From the NCBI GenBank assembly GCA_041480065.1, contig JBGOZF010000002.1, positions 82,581-146,580 of the forward strand: DNA of 64,000 bases. The letters are read 5' to 3'. The stretch is from Fen-999 sp041480065. Lineage in GTDB: Bacteria > Pseudomonadota > Gammaproteobacteria > Burkholderiales > Rhodocyclaceae. Below are positions 35,206 through 43,376 of the stretch, piece after piece. The notes below the pieces were generated by a model. That model was given only the letters and a program-made list of their open reading frames with translations. It ran no database searches and had not been told where the DNA came from. Both the position numbers and the translations under genes were made by a program. Every line of letters starts with the position of its first letter. The first letter of the stretch is position 1.

Positions 35206-36537
35206 TCAGCCCGCCGCCTTCATCTTGCGGAAGAAGGTTCGCCTGCCCAGACCGAGGGCTGCCGCTTGCGCGACACGGTCGCCACCAAACCGCTCGGCAA
35301 TCCAGCGAACGTACCGCCCTTCAAGTTCGGCCAGCGTCACCGGCTCGTCGATGGAGAAGATGGACGATTCCGCTGCCGCTGGAACAGGCAAGGGCTCTTG
35401 CCGGGTCATGGCCGGACTATCGAAGTGCACCGCCTCCACCCGGTTGCCGTCGGCAAGAATCGTCGCTCGCTCGATAAGATTGCGCAGTTCGCGGATATTG
35501 CCGGAATAACGTCGACGCTTGAGCGCCGCGATCGCCCCTGACGACAAATGCAGGTTGCGCTCGCCGGCAACGCGCTTCAGGAAAGAAGCTGCCAGCATGG
35601 GAATATCGTCGATCCGTTCCGCGAGGGCGGGAACATAGATCGGAAAGGTGCTGATGCGATGGTAAAGATCGCGCCGGAAAGTTTCAGCTTCCACCATCTG
35701 CTCGATATCGCGATGCGTCGCGCACACCAGGCGAAACCGGGACCGCAAGGTTTCGATGCCACCAATGCGCCGGAACGTGCCGGTTTCCAGAAGACGCAGG
35801 AGTTTGACCTGTAGCGAGATTGGAAAGTCGCCGACCTCATCGAGAAACAAGGTGCCACCGTGGGCGGCTTCGACCAGCCCGATCTTGCGATGGTTGGCGC
35901 CGGTGAAGGCACCCTTCTCGTAGCCGAACAATTCGCTCTCGAATAGGGTTTCCGTCAGCCCGGAACAATCCACCGCGACGAACGGCCCCTGCGGACACTG
36001 GCTGGCCTCATGAATCAATTGCGCCAGCAGCTCCTTGCCGGTACCGGTTTCGCCCAACAACAGAACCGCCGCGCCGCTCGGCGCCACGCGCATGACCTGG
36101 GCCAGCATCCGGTTGAAGGCAGGTGATCGCCCGACCAACCCCTCGGCCGCCGCATGACTGGACGCGTGCTTGACCACACGCATCGTCTCGACGAAATAGA
36201 CGACGTTCCCCGTTTCATTGCGCAGAGGTGTCGTTTCGACATCGACGTGTTCTTCGCCACGCGAGGTGTAATGCAAGTGCAGCACGCGCTGAACCTGGCC
36301 GCTTGCCTGACTGAGCTGCAGCGGACACGACTCGCCGGCCTGGTCGCAGGGGACATCGAAGTGATGCGACACCTCGTAGCAGTGGCGGCCGTGCACCGGG
36401 GTGCTTTGAGCGAACTCCTCAACGTAGGCACGGTTCGCCGCCACGACCCTGTAGTGCGCATCCATCACGATGCTGGGCTCGGCCTGACCATCCAGAAACG
36501 ACATCAGCTCGGGAAGCGACTTGAGCGAATACTCCAT
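35206..36537 (-). CDS. Sigma-54-dependent activator with PAS sensor
   Basis: A 443-aa enhancer-binding protein. An N-terminal PAS domain (residues about 10-120) carries HCYEVSHHFDVPC and SCPLQ, a Cys/His set seen in several redox- or sulfur-linked PAS sensors. The AAA+ domain has Walker A GETGTGKE, the sigma-54 contact loop GAFTGA, Walker B GTLFLDEVGD and R-finger region. A Fis-type helix-turn-helix ends the protein (QAAALGLGRRTFFRKM). ATG at 36537 has GGAG upstream; a GTG ten codons earlier is possible. It diverges from the dsrE/hdr series, which has a -24/-12 promoter, so it very likely activates that operon. Confidence 0.93.
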   Translation of the reverse strand: MEYSLKSLPELMSFLDGQAEPSIVMDAHYRVVAANRAYVEEFAQSTPVHGRHCYEVSHHFDVPCDQAGESCPLQLSQASGQVQRVLHLHYTSRGEEHVDVETTPLRNETGNVVYFVETMRVVKHASSHAAAEGLVGRSPAFNRMLAQVMRVAPSGAAVLLLGETGTGKELLAQLIHEASQCPQGPFVAVDCSGLTETLFESELFGYEKGAFTGANHRKIGLVEAAHGGTLFLDEVGDFPISLQVKLLRLLETGTFRRIGGIETLRSRFRLVCATHRDIEQMVEAETFRRDLYHRISTFPIYVPALAERIDDIPMLAASFLKRVAGERNLHLSSGAIAALKRRRYSGNIRELRNLIERATILADGNRVEAVHFDSPAMTRQEPLPVPAAAESSIFSIDEPVTLAELEGRYVRWIAERFGGDRVAQAAALGLGRRTFFRKMKAAG

Positions 36538-36676
36538 GACCGGGCTCCATAGGGTCACACGTGACACTCACATCATAGTCTTGCCCAACAGAAGTGACAA
36601 TTGAGACACTCTCTGCATTCTGCCTCGCCTCTCGGTCCTGGCTGGACAACGGTCCACATCAGGCAATTATTATTTA

Positions 36677-36692
36677 ATAAGCAATTGCTTAT
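36677..36692 (+). promoter_or_regulatory. 16-bp palindrome, candidate activator site
   Basis: ATAAGCAATTGCTTAT is a perfect 16-bp palindrome in an AT-rich patch 27 bp upstream of the -24 element. Sigma-54 activators with Fis-type helices bind such sites, though usually 80-150 bp from the start site; this one would be close. Function is inferred. Confidence 0.5.
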
Positions 36693-36719
36693 GAACCAGG
36701 TCGCTTCCGTCGCAAGGCG

Positions 36720-36735
36720 TGGCACGCAAATTGGT
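36720..36735 (+). promoter_or_regulatory. Sigma-54 (-24/-12) promoter of the dsrE-tusA-hdr operon
   Basis: TGGCACGCAAATTGGT matches the sigma-54 consensus TGGCACGNNNNTTGCW at all fixed bases except the final C of the -12 element, which is G. The spacing between the two GG pairs is the required ten bases. It lies 39 bp before the first small gene and faces the hdr genes, with a sigma-54 activator gene divergent. Confidence 0.8.
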
Positions 36736-36773
36736 TATAGGTTCATAAGACACAACCCCGGAAAGGAAACATC

Positions 36774-36941
36774 GTGAATGACATTACCCAGCAAAAACGC
36801 CACATGGACACGGCTCTGACGCTGATCTTTTCGCCGATCGTGCTCGCCTTCGTCGTCGGCGCACTGCCGGTGCTCGTGCCCATTCTGGTGGTGCGTGGGT
36901 TATCGCGGCTGATCGCCGGACACTCGCACACCACCCCGTAA
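36774..36941 (+). CDS. 55-aa membrane protein leading the dsrE-hdr operon
   Basis: A GTG at 36774 with AAGGAAA upstream begins a frame reading NDITQQKRHMDTALTLIFSP, then a long helix with VLAFVVGALPVLVPILVV and a short basic tail ending HSHTTP. One membrane segment (residues about 14-39) is clear. It is the first gene after the sigma-54 promoter and sits 157 bp before the dsrE-like gene. I know no family for it. It could anchor part of the Hdr system at the membrane. Confidence 0.6.
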   Translation: MNDITQQKRHMDTALTLIFSPIVLAFVVGALPVLVPILVVRGLSRLIAGHSHTTP

Positions 36942-36942
36942 C

Positions 36943-36980
36943 CGGAGTTCTTGCTCCGTCGGGGGGGGCCTGCCCCCCGA
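36943..36980 (+). terminator. Twin hairpins between the small gene and dsrE
   Basis: CGGAG and CTCCG pair around six bases (36943-36958). Right after, TCGGGGGG and CCCCCCGA pair around six bases (36959-36980), followed by TTTC. Two GC-rich stems in an operon can act as attenuator, processing site or mRNA stabiliser; the T-tract is too short for a confident terminator. Confidence 0.45.
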
Positions 36981-37098
36981 TTTCAGTACCAGCGTGAAGT
37001 TAGTGAAATCCGCGTTCGAAGGGATCCGACGCCGGCAGGGTTCGCGGCGCGCTGTCGGGCAAGCAGAAACTGAATGCAAACAACCGGGAAGAGCCAAC

Positions 37099-37578
37099 AT
37101 GAACGACAGCCCAAACAACGAGCAACTTCTGAAAGACCTACTGAAGCGGGTGGAAGCCCTCGAACGCCAGGCGCCTAAGGACCAACTCACTCTGGGTGTC
37201 ATGAGCGGTGATCTTGAGCGCACGATGACCGCCTTCATCATCGCACTGGCAGCGACAACCTTTGACATGGAAGTCGACATGGTCTTCACGCTCAGGGCCA
37301 CAGCGGCTCTTCGTGACCCGAAAAAGATCAAGAAGGACCTGCTGGACTTGGAACCGTCAGCGATCAAGTTCGATTTGAAGAAGCACGGCGCAATGTCCCT
37401 CGAAGAACTCATCCAACTCGCCGGTGAAGCCGGGGTGCGGATCACGATCTGCAACATCTCGATGGACCTCATGGACATCGACCGTGAAGAACTGATCGAC
37501 TACCCGAACCTGACCTTTGCCGGTGCTGCTGCCCTTATCGATATGTGCAGCCAGTCGAAGCAATGCTGGTTTATGTGA
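37099..37578 (+). CDS. DsrE-family sulfurtransferase-like protein
   Basis: A 159-aa cytoplasmic protein of the DsrE/DsrF (COG2044-like) family: SGDLERTMTAFIIALAA, then MVFTLRAT and ITICNISMDLMDIDREELI. Cysteines stand at about 118 (in TICN), 150 and 156; the one at 118 is where DsrE2/DsrE3 proteins keep a reactive Cys. The N-terminal 28 residues are coiled-coil-like. Such proteins pass sulfane sulfur with TusA in dissimilatory sulfur oxidation. The start at 37099 is placed by GGAAGAG; the frame is open further upstream. It sits just before tusA. Confidence 0.85.
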   Translation: MNDSPNNEQLLKDLLKRVEALERQAPKDQLTLGVMSGDLERTMTAFIIALAATTFDMEVDMVFTLRATAALRDPKKIKKDLLDLEPSAIKFDLKKHGAMSLEELIQLAGEAGVRITICNISMDLMDIDREELIDYPNLTFAGAAALIDMCSQSKQCWFM

Positions 37579-37627
37579 GAGATGACTTCCGACCCGCTTC
37601 TTAACAGATCACACAAGGAGAAAGATC

Positions 37628-37882
37628 ATGACTGAAAGTGAATTGAGAGCCCTGAAGATCGGGAAACTCATCGACGCCCGAGGCACTGCTTGCCCGGGGC
37701 CCATGCTGGAGGCAAAACGCGCTCTTGGGGAATGCCCTGTCGGTGGTGTCATGGAAGTGCAGTCGTCGGACAACGGTACCATCGTCGATATCCAGCGCTG
37801 GTGTCGCAAGATGGGGCACGATTACCTTGGTGACGTCGAGAATGATGGATTCTGGAGCGTCTACCTGCTGAGGAAGGTATAA
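37628..37882 (+). CDS. TusA-family sulfur carrier protein
   Basis: An 84-aa protein with the TusA motif DARGTACPGPMLEAKRAL; Cys22 in CPGP is the sulfur-carrying residue of the family. AAGGAGA lies seven bases before the ATG. With DsrE, TusA relays sulfur atoms between a donor and the oxidising enzyme in organisms with Dsr or sHdr. Here the next genes are mvhD- and hdrA-like, so it probably feeds or unloads this Hdr complex. Extra cysteines at about 36 and 59 are present. Confidence 0.92.
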   Translation: MTESELRALKIGKLIDARGTACPGPMLEAKRALGECPVGGVMEVQSSDNGTIVDIQRWCRKMGHDYLGDVENDGFWSVYLLRKV

Positions 37883-37884
37883 AA

Positions 37885-38292
37885 GTGAGCTCCCTCGACA
37901 GCAATGGCACCCCGAAGATCCTCGTGTTCTCGACCAACACGATCTCGGATCCGGGCATTGATCGGGCGGGCAGTGCGCATTTGCACTACTCGACAGCCGT
38001 CCAGGTCATCCCGTTGCCCTGCTCCAGCGGCGTCAAGCCTTCATGGATTGTTCGTGCCCTGGAACGTGGTTTCGACGGGGTGTTCATTGCCGCCTGCGGG
38101 GGCGATTGTGCCTATCTTTCCGATTGCACCACCCGCACCAGCACGCTCATGGCACGGGCGCAGACACTGATGAAAGAACACGGCATCAGCCCGAAGCGAC
38201 TGAAAATGTCGGGTCTCTGTTCCGTATGTGCCGACAACTTCGTTGCGCATATGAACAACTTTCAACAGGAGCTAAAGTCTCTTGAAGCCTAA
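37885..38292 (+). CDS. MvhD/FrhD-like iron-sulfur protein
   Basis: A 135-aa protein of the methyl-viologen hydrogenase delta-subunit type, which in methanogens links hydrogenase to HdrA through a [2Fe-2S] cluster. Cysteines fall at about 46, 71, 75, 81, 112 and 115, in PCSSG, ACGGDC and GLCSVCADN contexts. It starts with GTG two bases after the tusA stop, with GAGGAAGG upstream. No hydrogenase genes are in the window, so it probably moves electrons between HdrA and the flavin domain of the next protein. Its end overlaps the next gene by 11 bp. Confidence 0.87.
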   Translation: MSSLDSNGTPKILVFSTNTISDPGIDRAGSAHLHYSTAVQVIPLPCSSGVKPSWIVRALERGFDGVFIAACGGDCAYLSDCTTRTSTLMARAQTLMKEHGISPKRLKMSGLCSVCADNFVAHMNNFQQELKSLEA

Positions 38293-41014
38293 TACTGACA
38301 AACGTCCACTGGACTACGACGTGATGGTCGTTGGCGCAGGCGTCGCCGGCATGGAGACTGCGGCGTCAATGGGCGACATGGGCTACCGCGTGTTGCTGGT
38401 GGACAAGAACGCCAGCATCGGCGGCCGGGCCATCCTTCTCAGCAAGGTATTCCCGACGCTGGATTGTGCCAGTTGCATCGTGACGCCGAAGATGGCATCC
38501 GTTTCGCATCATCCCAACGTGCAACTCATGACCTACAGCGAGGTTGACGGCATTGTGCGCAACGCCGATGGCTCGTTCGCGGTGGACCTGCACAAGAAAG
38601 CATCCTATGTGGACTTCGATGCCTGCACGGGGTGCGGCAAGTGCGAAGAAGTCTGCACGGTCACGGTGGCGGATGAGTACAACTACGACCTGGTCACGCG
38701 GCGGATTGCGCATATTGCTTTCCCACAGGCGGTACCGAAGAAAGCCGTGATCAATCGGCGCGGAGAGGCGCCCTGCACCTTTACCTGTCCGGCCAACGTC
38801 AAGGCCAGCGGCTACGTCTCGCTGGTCAGGGCGGGTCGCTACAAAGAGGCTTTCAACCTGCATCTGGAAAACGCACCTTTGGTGGGTAGCCTGGCGCGGG
38901 CGTGTTATGCGCCGTGCGAATCCGACTGCACACGTGGCGAGAAAGAAGGAACGGTTCACATCCGCGGCATCAAGCGGTTCATGGCGGACCGTTACTACGC
39001 CGAGCACCCAGAACCGGAATACGGTCCGGTCGAAAACCAGTTGGCCACTCGGGCAGCGGTTGTCGGTTCCGGCCCGGCGGGGTTGAGTGCTGCCTTCTAC
39101 CTGGCACGGCAAGGCCACCAGGTCACGATCTTCGAATCGGAACAGGAAGCGGGCGGCATGCTGCGAACCGCCATCCCCCCCTATCGTCTGCCCAAGGACG
39201 TCGTCGATCGTGACATCAAGAACGTCACGACACTGGGTGTCAAAATCAAGACCGGACACAGGATCACTTCTTTGCCGGACCTCAAACAGCAGGGATTCAA
39301 TGCCGTCCTGATCGCAACCGGAGCGTCGGATGAGAACGGCCTGGAGGTCGAAGGCAACGATCTGGATGGCGTCATGGGCTGCATGCAATTCCTGCATGAA
39401 GTCAATGTCGGGGAAATGCCCGATGTAAAGAACAAGACCGTCATGGTCATCGGCGGCGGCAACTCAGCCATGGACCCGGCCCGGGCCGCCATCCGCATGG
39501 GAGCCGGCAAAGTCATCATCAACTATCGGCGCGGGCGCAAGGAGATGCCGGCGCACGATTGGGAAATCGAAGGAGCCGTAGAAGAGGGCGTCGAACTCAT
39601 GCTCATGAGTGCGCCCACGAGGTTCATTGGCAAGGACGGCAAACTGGTCGCAGTCGAGTGCATCAGCATGGAGTTGGGCGCCCCGGACGAGAGCGGCCGC
39701 CGTCGCCCGGTTCCCATCAAAGGCTCGGAAAAAGTGATTCCGGTCGACATGGCAATTCTGGCCATCGGCCTGTTGCCATCCACCGCTCATTTCCCCGCCG
39801 CCATGAAGAACGGCAAAGGTCTCCTGAGCGCGGATCCCCAGACCCGCCAGACAGCCGATCCGGATGTCTTCGCCTGCGGAGACTGCGTGACGGCGCCGAC
39901 GATGATCATCAACGCCATTGCACAGGGACGGCGGGCAGCGTTCTACATGGACCGTCACTTGAAGAACGAGTCGCTGAACGTGCCCTTCGACGGCGTCCTG
40001 GAAAAGACGGACAAGAACGTCGTGCTCGAAGAAGCAGAGCGTTTCGTGGAACGTCAACCCGTTCCGCAACCGGTACTGCCGCTTGCTGAGCGCCGGAGTT
40101 CATTTGCATGCTACGAGAAGGTCATGACGGAAGTGGAGGTACGCCAGGAGGCCCAGCGCTGCATGAACTGCGGCGAGTGCTCCCAGTGCATGGAATGTGT
40201 CAGTGCCTGTGCGCCCAAGTGCATCGACTTCTCCCAGAAGCCGACTCCCCTGTCGATCAACGTGGGCACGGTGGTCATGTCCACCGGCTTCAAGATCCTC
40301 GACCCGGCGACCAAGGAACTGCTTGGCTACGGCAGATACCCCGACGTGGTCAGCGGCCCGCAGATGGACCGGCTGCTGGCGCCGACGCGCCCCTACAACG
40401 CCGTGTTGCGGCCTTCGGACGGCAAGGAACCCGAGAACATCGCCATCATCCTGTGCGTCGGGTCGCGCGATCATACCGTTTGCAATCCGCTCTGCTGCCG
40501 CATCGGCTGCATGTACTCCATAAAACATGCGCAACTCGCCATGGGAGCTTTGCCCATGGCCGACATCACGATCTACACCATCGATGTTCGCGCTTTCGGC
40601 AAGGGCTACAACGAGTTCTACGAGCAAGCCAAAGCCATGGGGATTCAATTCGTCAAGGGCAAGGTTGCACGAATCGAGCAACTTGCCAACGGCAACATGG
40701 CCTTGCACTACGAAGACATGCTGGGCGAAGGTGGCAAGCAGACCCGCGAACACGACCTCGTGGTCCTGACCGTGGGATTCCTGCCCAACACGGACGCATT
40801 TTCCCTCTACAAGGGGGACGCATTGGCAGCAGACGACTTCGGCTATGTACGCGAAATCGATCCCGTCAGTGAACCGACCCGTACCAATGTCGACGGACTT
40901 TTCGCGGCGGGCACCACGATTGGCGTAATGGACATACCGGATACCGTGCTGCACTCCGGCGCGGCTGCGGCCCAGGCGGCCGCTTATCTTGAACGAACAA
41001 GGGGCGGGCAATGA
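38282..41014 (+). CDS. HdrA-like protein fused to a GltD/NfnB-type NAD(P)H-flavin domain
   Basis: A 910-aa iron-sulfur flavoprotein. Residues 12-50 start a FAD Rossmann fold (VVGAGVAG); CTGCGKCEEVC at about 115-125 is a [4Fe-4S] site. Residues about 160-600 form a complete GltD/NfnB-like unit: N-terminal cysteines (PCTFTCP, ACYAPCESDC), GSGPAG at about 262, GGGNSAMD and GDCVTAPT. Near 627-647 lies a dense cysteine cluster (CMNCGECSQCMEC), then the HdrA C-terminal part with CVGSRD and LCCRIGCMYSIKHA. This suggests electron flow, perhaps flavin-based bifurcation, between NAD(P) and Hdr. The start is TTG within the mvhD end; no better one exists. It overlaps the next gene as ATGA. Confidence 0.9.
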   Translation: MKPNTDKRPLDYDVMVVGAGVAGMETAASMGDMGYRVLLVDKNASIGGRAILLSKVFPTLDCASCIVTPKMASVSHHPNVQLMTYSEVDGIVRNADGSFAVDLHKKASYVDFDACTGCGKCEEVCTVTVADEYNYDLVTRRIAHIAFPQAVPKKAVINRRGEAPCTFTCPANVKASGYVSLVRAGRYKEAFNLHLENAPLVGSLARACYAPCESDCTRGEKEGTVHIRGIKRFMADRYYAEHPEPEYGPVENQLATRAAVVGSGPAGLSAAFYLARQGHQVTIFESEQEAGGMLRTAIPPYRLPKDVVDRDIKNVTTLGVKIKTGHRITSLPDLKQQGFNAVLIATGASDENGLEVEGNDLDGVMGCMQFLHEVNVGEMPDVKNKTVMVIGGGNSAMDPARAAIRMGAGKVIINYRRGRKEMPAHDWEIEGAVEEGVELMLMSAPTRFIGKDGKLVAVECISMELGAPDESGRRRPVPIKGSEKVIPVDMAILAIGLLPSTAHFPAAMKNGKGLLSADPQTRQTADPDVFACGDCVTAPTMIINAIAQGRRAAFYMDRHLKNESLNVPFDGVLEKTDKNVVLEEAERFVERQPVPQPVLPLAERRSSFACYEKVMTEVEVRQEAQRCMNCGECSQCMECVSACAPKCIDFSQKPTPLSINVGTVVMSTGFKILDPATKELLGYGRYPDVVSGPQMDRLLAPTRPYNAVLRPSDGKEPENIAIILCVGSRDHTVCNPLCCRIGCMYSIKHAQLAMGALPMADITIYTIDVRAFGKGYNEFYEQAKAMGIQFVKGKVARIEQLANGNMALHYEDMLGEGGKQTREHDLVVLTVGFLPNTDAFSLYKGDALAADDFGYVREIDPVSEPTRTNVDGLFAAGTTIGVMDIPDTVLHSGAAAAQAAAYLERTRGGQ

Positions 41015-42771
41015 CAGATAAACGACGAATCGGCGTCTACGTCTGCCACTGTGGCGGGAACATCTCCGACCATGTGAACGTGAAGGAAGTTGCGGCTACG
41101 CTCCTGGGCGAAGCGGAAGTCGAGGTCACGCGAACACATCTGTTCGCCTGCTCGGATGCTTCGCAGCAGGAAATGATCGACGAGATCAAGGAAAAGAAGC
41201 TGGATGGCCTGGTCATCGCCTCGTGTTCGCCGAAACTTCACACGTTCACGTTCCGCGCCATGGCGGAACGCGCCGGGCTGAATCCCTACCAGTACGTTCA
41301 CGTCAATCTGCGCGAACAATGCTCCTGGGTGCATACGGGTGACAAGCCCGGCGCCACGTTCAAGGGCATCAACATTGTGCGTGCGGGCGTAGCCAAGTGT
41401 GCCTTGACACATCCCCTGACTCCCCTCCGGATCGAAACGCAGCCGCGCGTTCTGGTGGTCGGCGCGGGCGTGGCCGGCATGCGCGCCGCGCTCTCGCTCG
41501 CAGGAATGGGACTGTCGGTCTTCATCATCGAGCGCGAGAGCGAGCCCGGGGGCTGGGCAGCGCAAGTCGGGCGGATGGGGCCCGATAACCAGCATGGCCC
41601 CGAGGTGGTTGCAAGGCTGCTGGAGCAGATTCGGAGAAACGACAACATCATTCTCTACACCAATGCCGAGCTGACGGCCAAGAGCGGTCACATCGGCGAT
41701 TTCAATGCGACGATTCGTCTGTGCGGCCAAGAGGATGTTTCACTCAACGTGGGCGCAATCATTGTCACGACGGGCTTCACGCCCTATGAACCCCGCGACG
41801 GCGAATACGGCTGGGGCATGCCCGGCGTGGTCACCCTGATGCAGTTCCGCCAGATGCTCGAGGCTGCAAATGCCGCAGATGGCCCGCTGACCTACAACGG
41901 CGTTCCGGTGCGGGATGTCGGCTTCATCTACTGCGTCGGCAGTCGCCAGGAGAAGAGCGAGGCCTGCCCGGAGCCCAACGCGCACTGCTCGCGGTTCTGC
42001 TGCATGGCCACGGCCTTCACCGGCAGCCTGCTGCACGAGGTCGAAAAGAAATCCGGCCAGACCATCAACCAGTATCACCTCTTTCGCGACGTCCGCACCT
42101 ACGGACGCCTTGAAACCGTGTATACAAATGCCCGCGCCGATGGAGCACTCTTCCTGCGCTGGGATCCGAAAGAACCGCCACGGGTGGAACAGCACGATGG
42201 CCGCCTCGCGATCAACGTCAAAGACACGCTGTTGGGCGATGGGGAACTGGAGATCGGCGTGGATCTGGTGGTGCTCGCAACCGGCATGACGCCCCGAAAG
42301 AACGACTCGCTCAACGATGTGCTGAAGATACCCAAGAGCAAGGACGGGTTCTACAACGAGATTCACATCAAGTTGCGCCCGGTCGAAACCGCCATCGATG
42401 GCGTATGCATTGCCGGAACCGCGCAAGGCCCCAAGAATCTGTCCGAGAGCGTTGCATCGTCCCTGGCAGCGGTCGCCAGGACCGGTGCACTGCTGAAGAA
42501 AGGCTACGTGAACCTGGAACCACTGGTTGCGAAAATCGACACGACCAAGTGCGTCTGGTGCGACGAATGCCTCAAGGTCTGCCCTTATGGCGCAATTGAA
42601 CGAGTGCGATGCGGTGACAAGGAAGTGGCGATGGTAATTGAGTCTACATGCAAGGGAGAAGGGGCTTGCGTTCCGATCTGTGCGCAAGACGCCATCGTTA
42701 TCGAGGGCTTCCGGGATGACCAGATTCTGGCCATGATCGATGCAAGCCTCAAGGAGTTGGTGACAGCATGA
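41011..42771 (+). CDS. HdrA-like flavin/iron-sulfur subunit
   Basis: A 586-aa HdrA with all expected parts: N-terminal VCHCGGN (residue about 11), FAD Rossmann GAGVAGMRAA (about 152), CVGSR and the FCC segment near residues 310-330, and two C-terminal [4Fe-4S] sites (CVWCDECLKVCP at about 514 and CKGEGACVPIC at about 547). HdrA is the flavin hub of heterodisulfide reductase-type complexes. Its ATG overlaps the fusion gene stop, and its own stop overlaps the winged-helix gene (ATGA). The presence of two HdrA-type proteins in one operon suggests an asymmetric core. Confidence 0.92.
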   Translation: MTDKRRIGVYVCHCGGNISDHVNVKEVAATLLGEAEVEVTRTHLFACSDASQQEMIDEIKEKKLDGLVIASCSPKLHTFTFRAMAERAGLNPYQYVHVNLREQCSWVHTGDKPGATFKGINIVRAGVAKCALTHPLTPLRIETQPRVLVVGAGVAGMRAALSLAGMGLSVFIIERESEPGGWAAQVGRMGPDNQHGPEVVARLLEQIRRNDNIILYTNAELTAKSGHIGDFNATIRLCGQEDVSLNVGAIIVTTGFTPYEPRDGEYGWGMPGVVTLMQFRQMLEAANAADGPLTYNGVPVRDVGFIYCVGSRQEKSEACPEPNAHCSRFCCMATAFTGSLLHEVEKKSGQTINQYHLFRDVRTYGRLETVYTNARADGALFLRWDPKEPPRVEQHDGRLAINVKDTLLGDGELEIGVDLVVLATGMTPRKNDSLNDVLKIPKSKDGFYNEIHIKLRPVETAIDGVCIAGTAQGPKNLSESVASSLAAVARTGALLKKGYVNLEPLVAKIDTTKCVWCDECLKVCPYGAIERVRCGDKEVAMVIESTCKGEGACVPICAQDAIVIEGFRDDQILAMIDASLKELVTA

Positions 42772-43028
42772 GCAATACTCAGACCTCAAGACTGCGGGAT
42801 ATGCTCGATATCGCTCAGGACGAAATGATCATGAGAGATCGCATCGCAGGCATTCTCGAACAAGGCCCGAAGACAATTCCGGAAATCGCCCAGACCCTGG
42901 GTTACTCATCCCGGGAAGTAACGGTTTGGCTCTTCGGTATGCGCCGCTATGGCATGGTCGAAGGAATTGGCCGTGCCGATGTGGATGGATACTTCCAATA
43001 TGAACTCACGAAGCAGCATGCGGCTTGA
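42768..43028 (+). CDS. Small winged-helix protein in the hdr operon
   Basis: An 86-aa protein with a probable winged helix-turn-helix: RIAGILEQGPKTIPEIAQTL then SSREVTVWLFGMRRYGMVEG and a wing ending YFQYELT. It has no cysteines and no extra domain. It is coupled to hdrA by ATGA overlap and sits 31 bp before hdrC. Either it regulates the operon or it is a structural accessory, as the position inside an enzyme operon might suggest. DNA binding is inferred from fold only. Confidence 0.75.
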   Translation: MSNTQTSRLRDMLDIAQDEMIMRDRIAGILEQGPKTIPEIAQTLGYSSREVTVWLFGMRRYGMVEGIGRADVDGYFQYELTKQHAA

Positions 43029-43059
43029 CCCCGCGTGACTTGGCGATGAGGACAACACA

Positions 43060-43365
43060 ATGATCAAAGTGTCATCGGACTTTGCGGCCCGCATGAAGCA
43101 GGTGGAGGGATTCAACGCCGGGTCGTGCTTCCACTGCGGTACCTGCTCGGCGCTTTGTCCGCTGGGGTACAAGATACTGCCCCGCAAACTGTTCCGCGAG
43201 GTCATGCTCGGGCTTGAAGACGAGGTCCGCGCCAGCATCCCGCAGATATTCTCCTGTTTGCTGTGTCGCATGTGCGAAGTGAACTGCCCGCAGGAGGTCC
43301 ATATCGCAGACAACATGCGCAGCCTCCGCGTTCTGATCAACCGGCAAGAGTTTGGCCTGAAGTAG
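43060..43365 (+). CDS. HdrC-like [4Fe-4S] protein
   Basis: A 101-aa cytoplasmic ferredoxin-like subunit with two cluster motifs: CFHCGTCSALCP (Cys 23, 26, 29, 33) and CLLCRMCEVNCP (Cys 66, 69, 72, 76). Size and pattern match HdrC, which wires HdrA to the catalytic HdrB. GAGG lies eight bases before the ATG. hdrB follows 11 bases after the stop. Confidence 0.93.
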   Translation: MIKVSSDFAARMKQVEGFNAGSCFHCGTCSALCPLGYKILPRKLFREVMLGLEDEVRASIPQIFSCLLCRMCEVNCPQEVHIADNMRSLRVLINRQEFGLK

Positions 43366-43376
43366 GAGATCGCCGT

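Noticed and set aside
36943..36980. Operon end before dsrE
   Set aside because: The hairpins lack a proper T-tract and no new promoter was seen before dsrE, so I keep the small ORF and dsrE in one operon, with the hairpins as possible attenuators.
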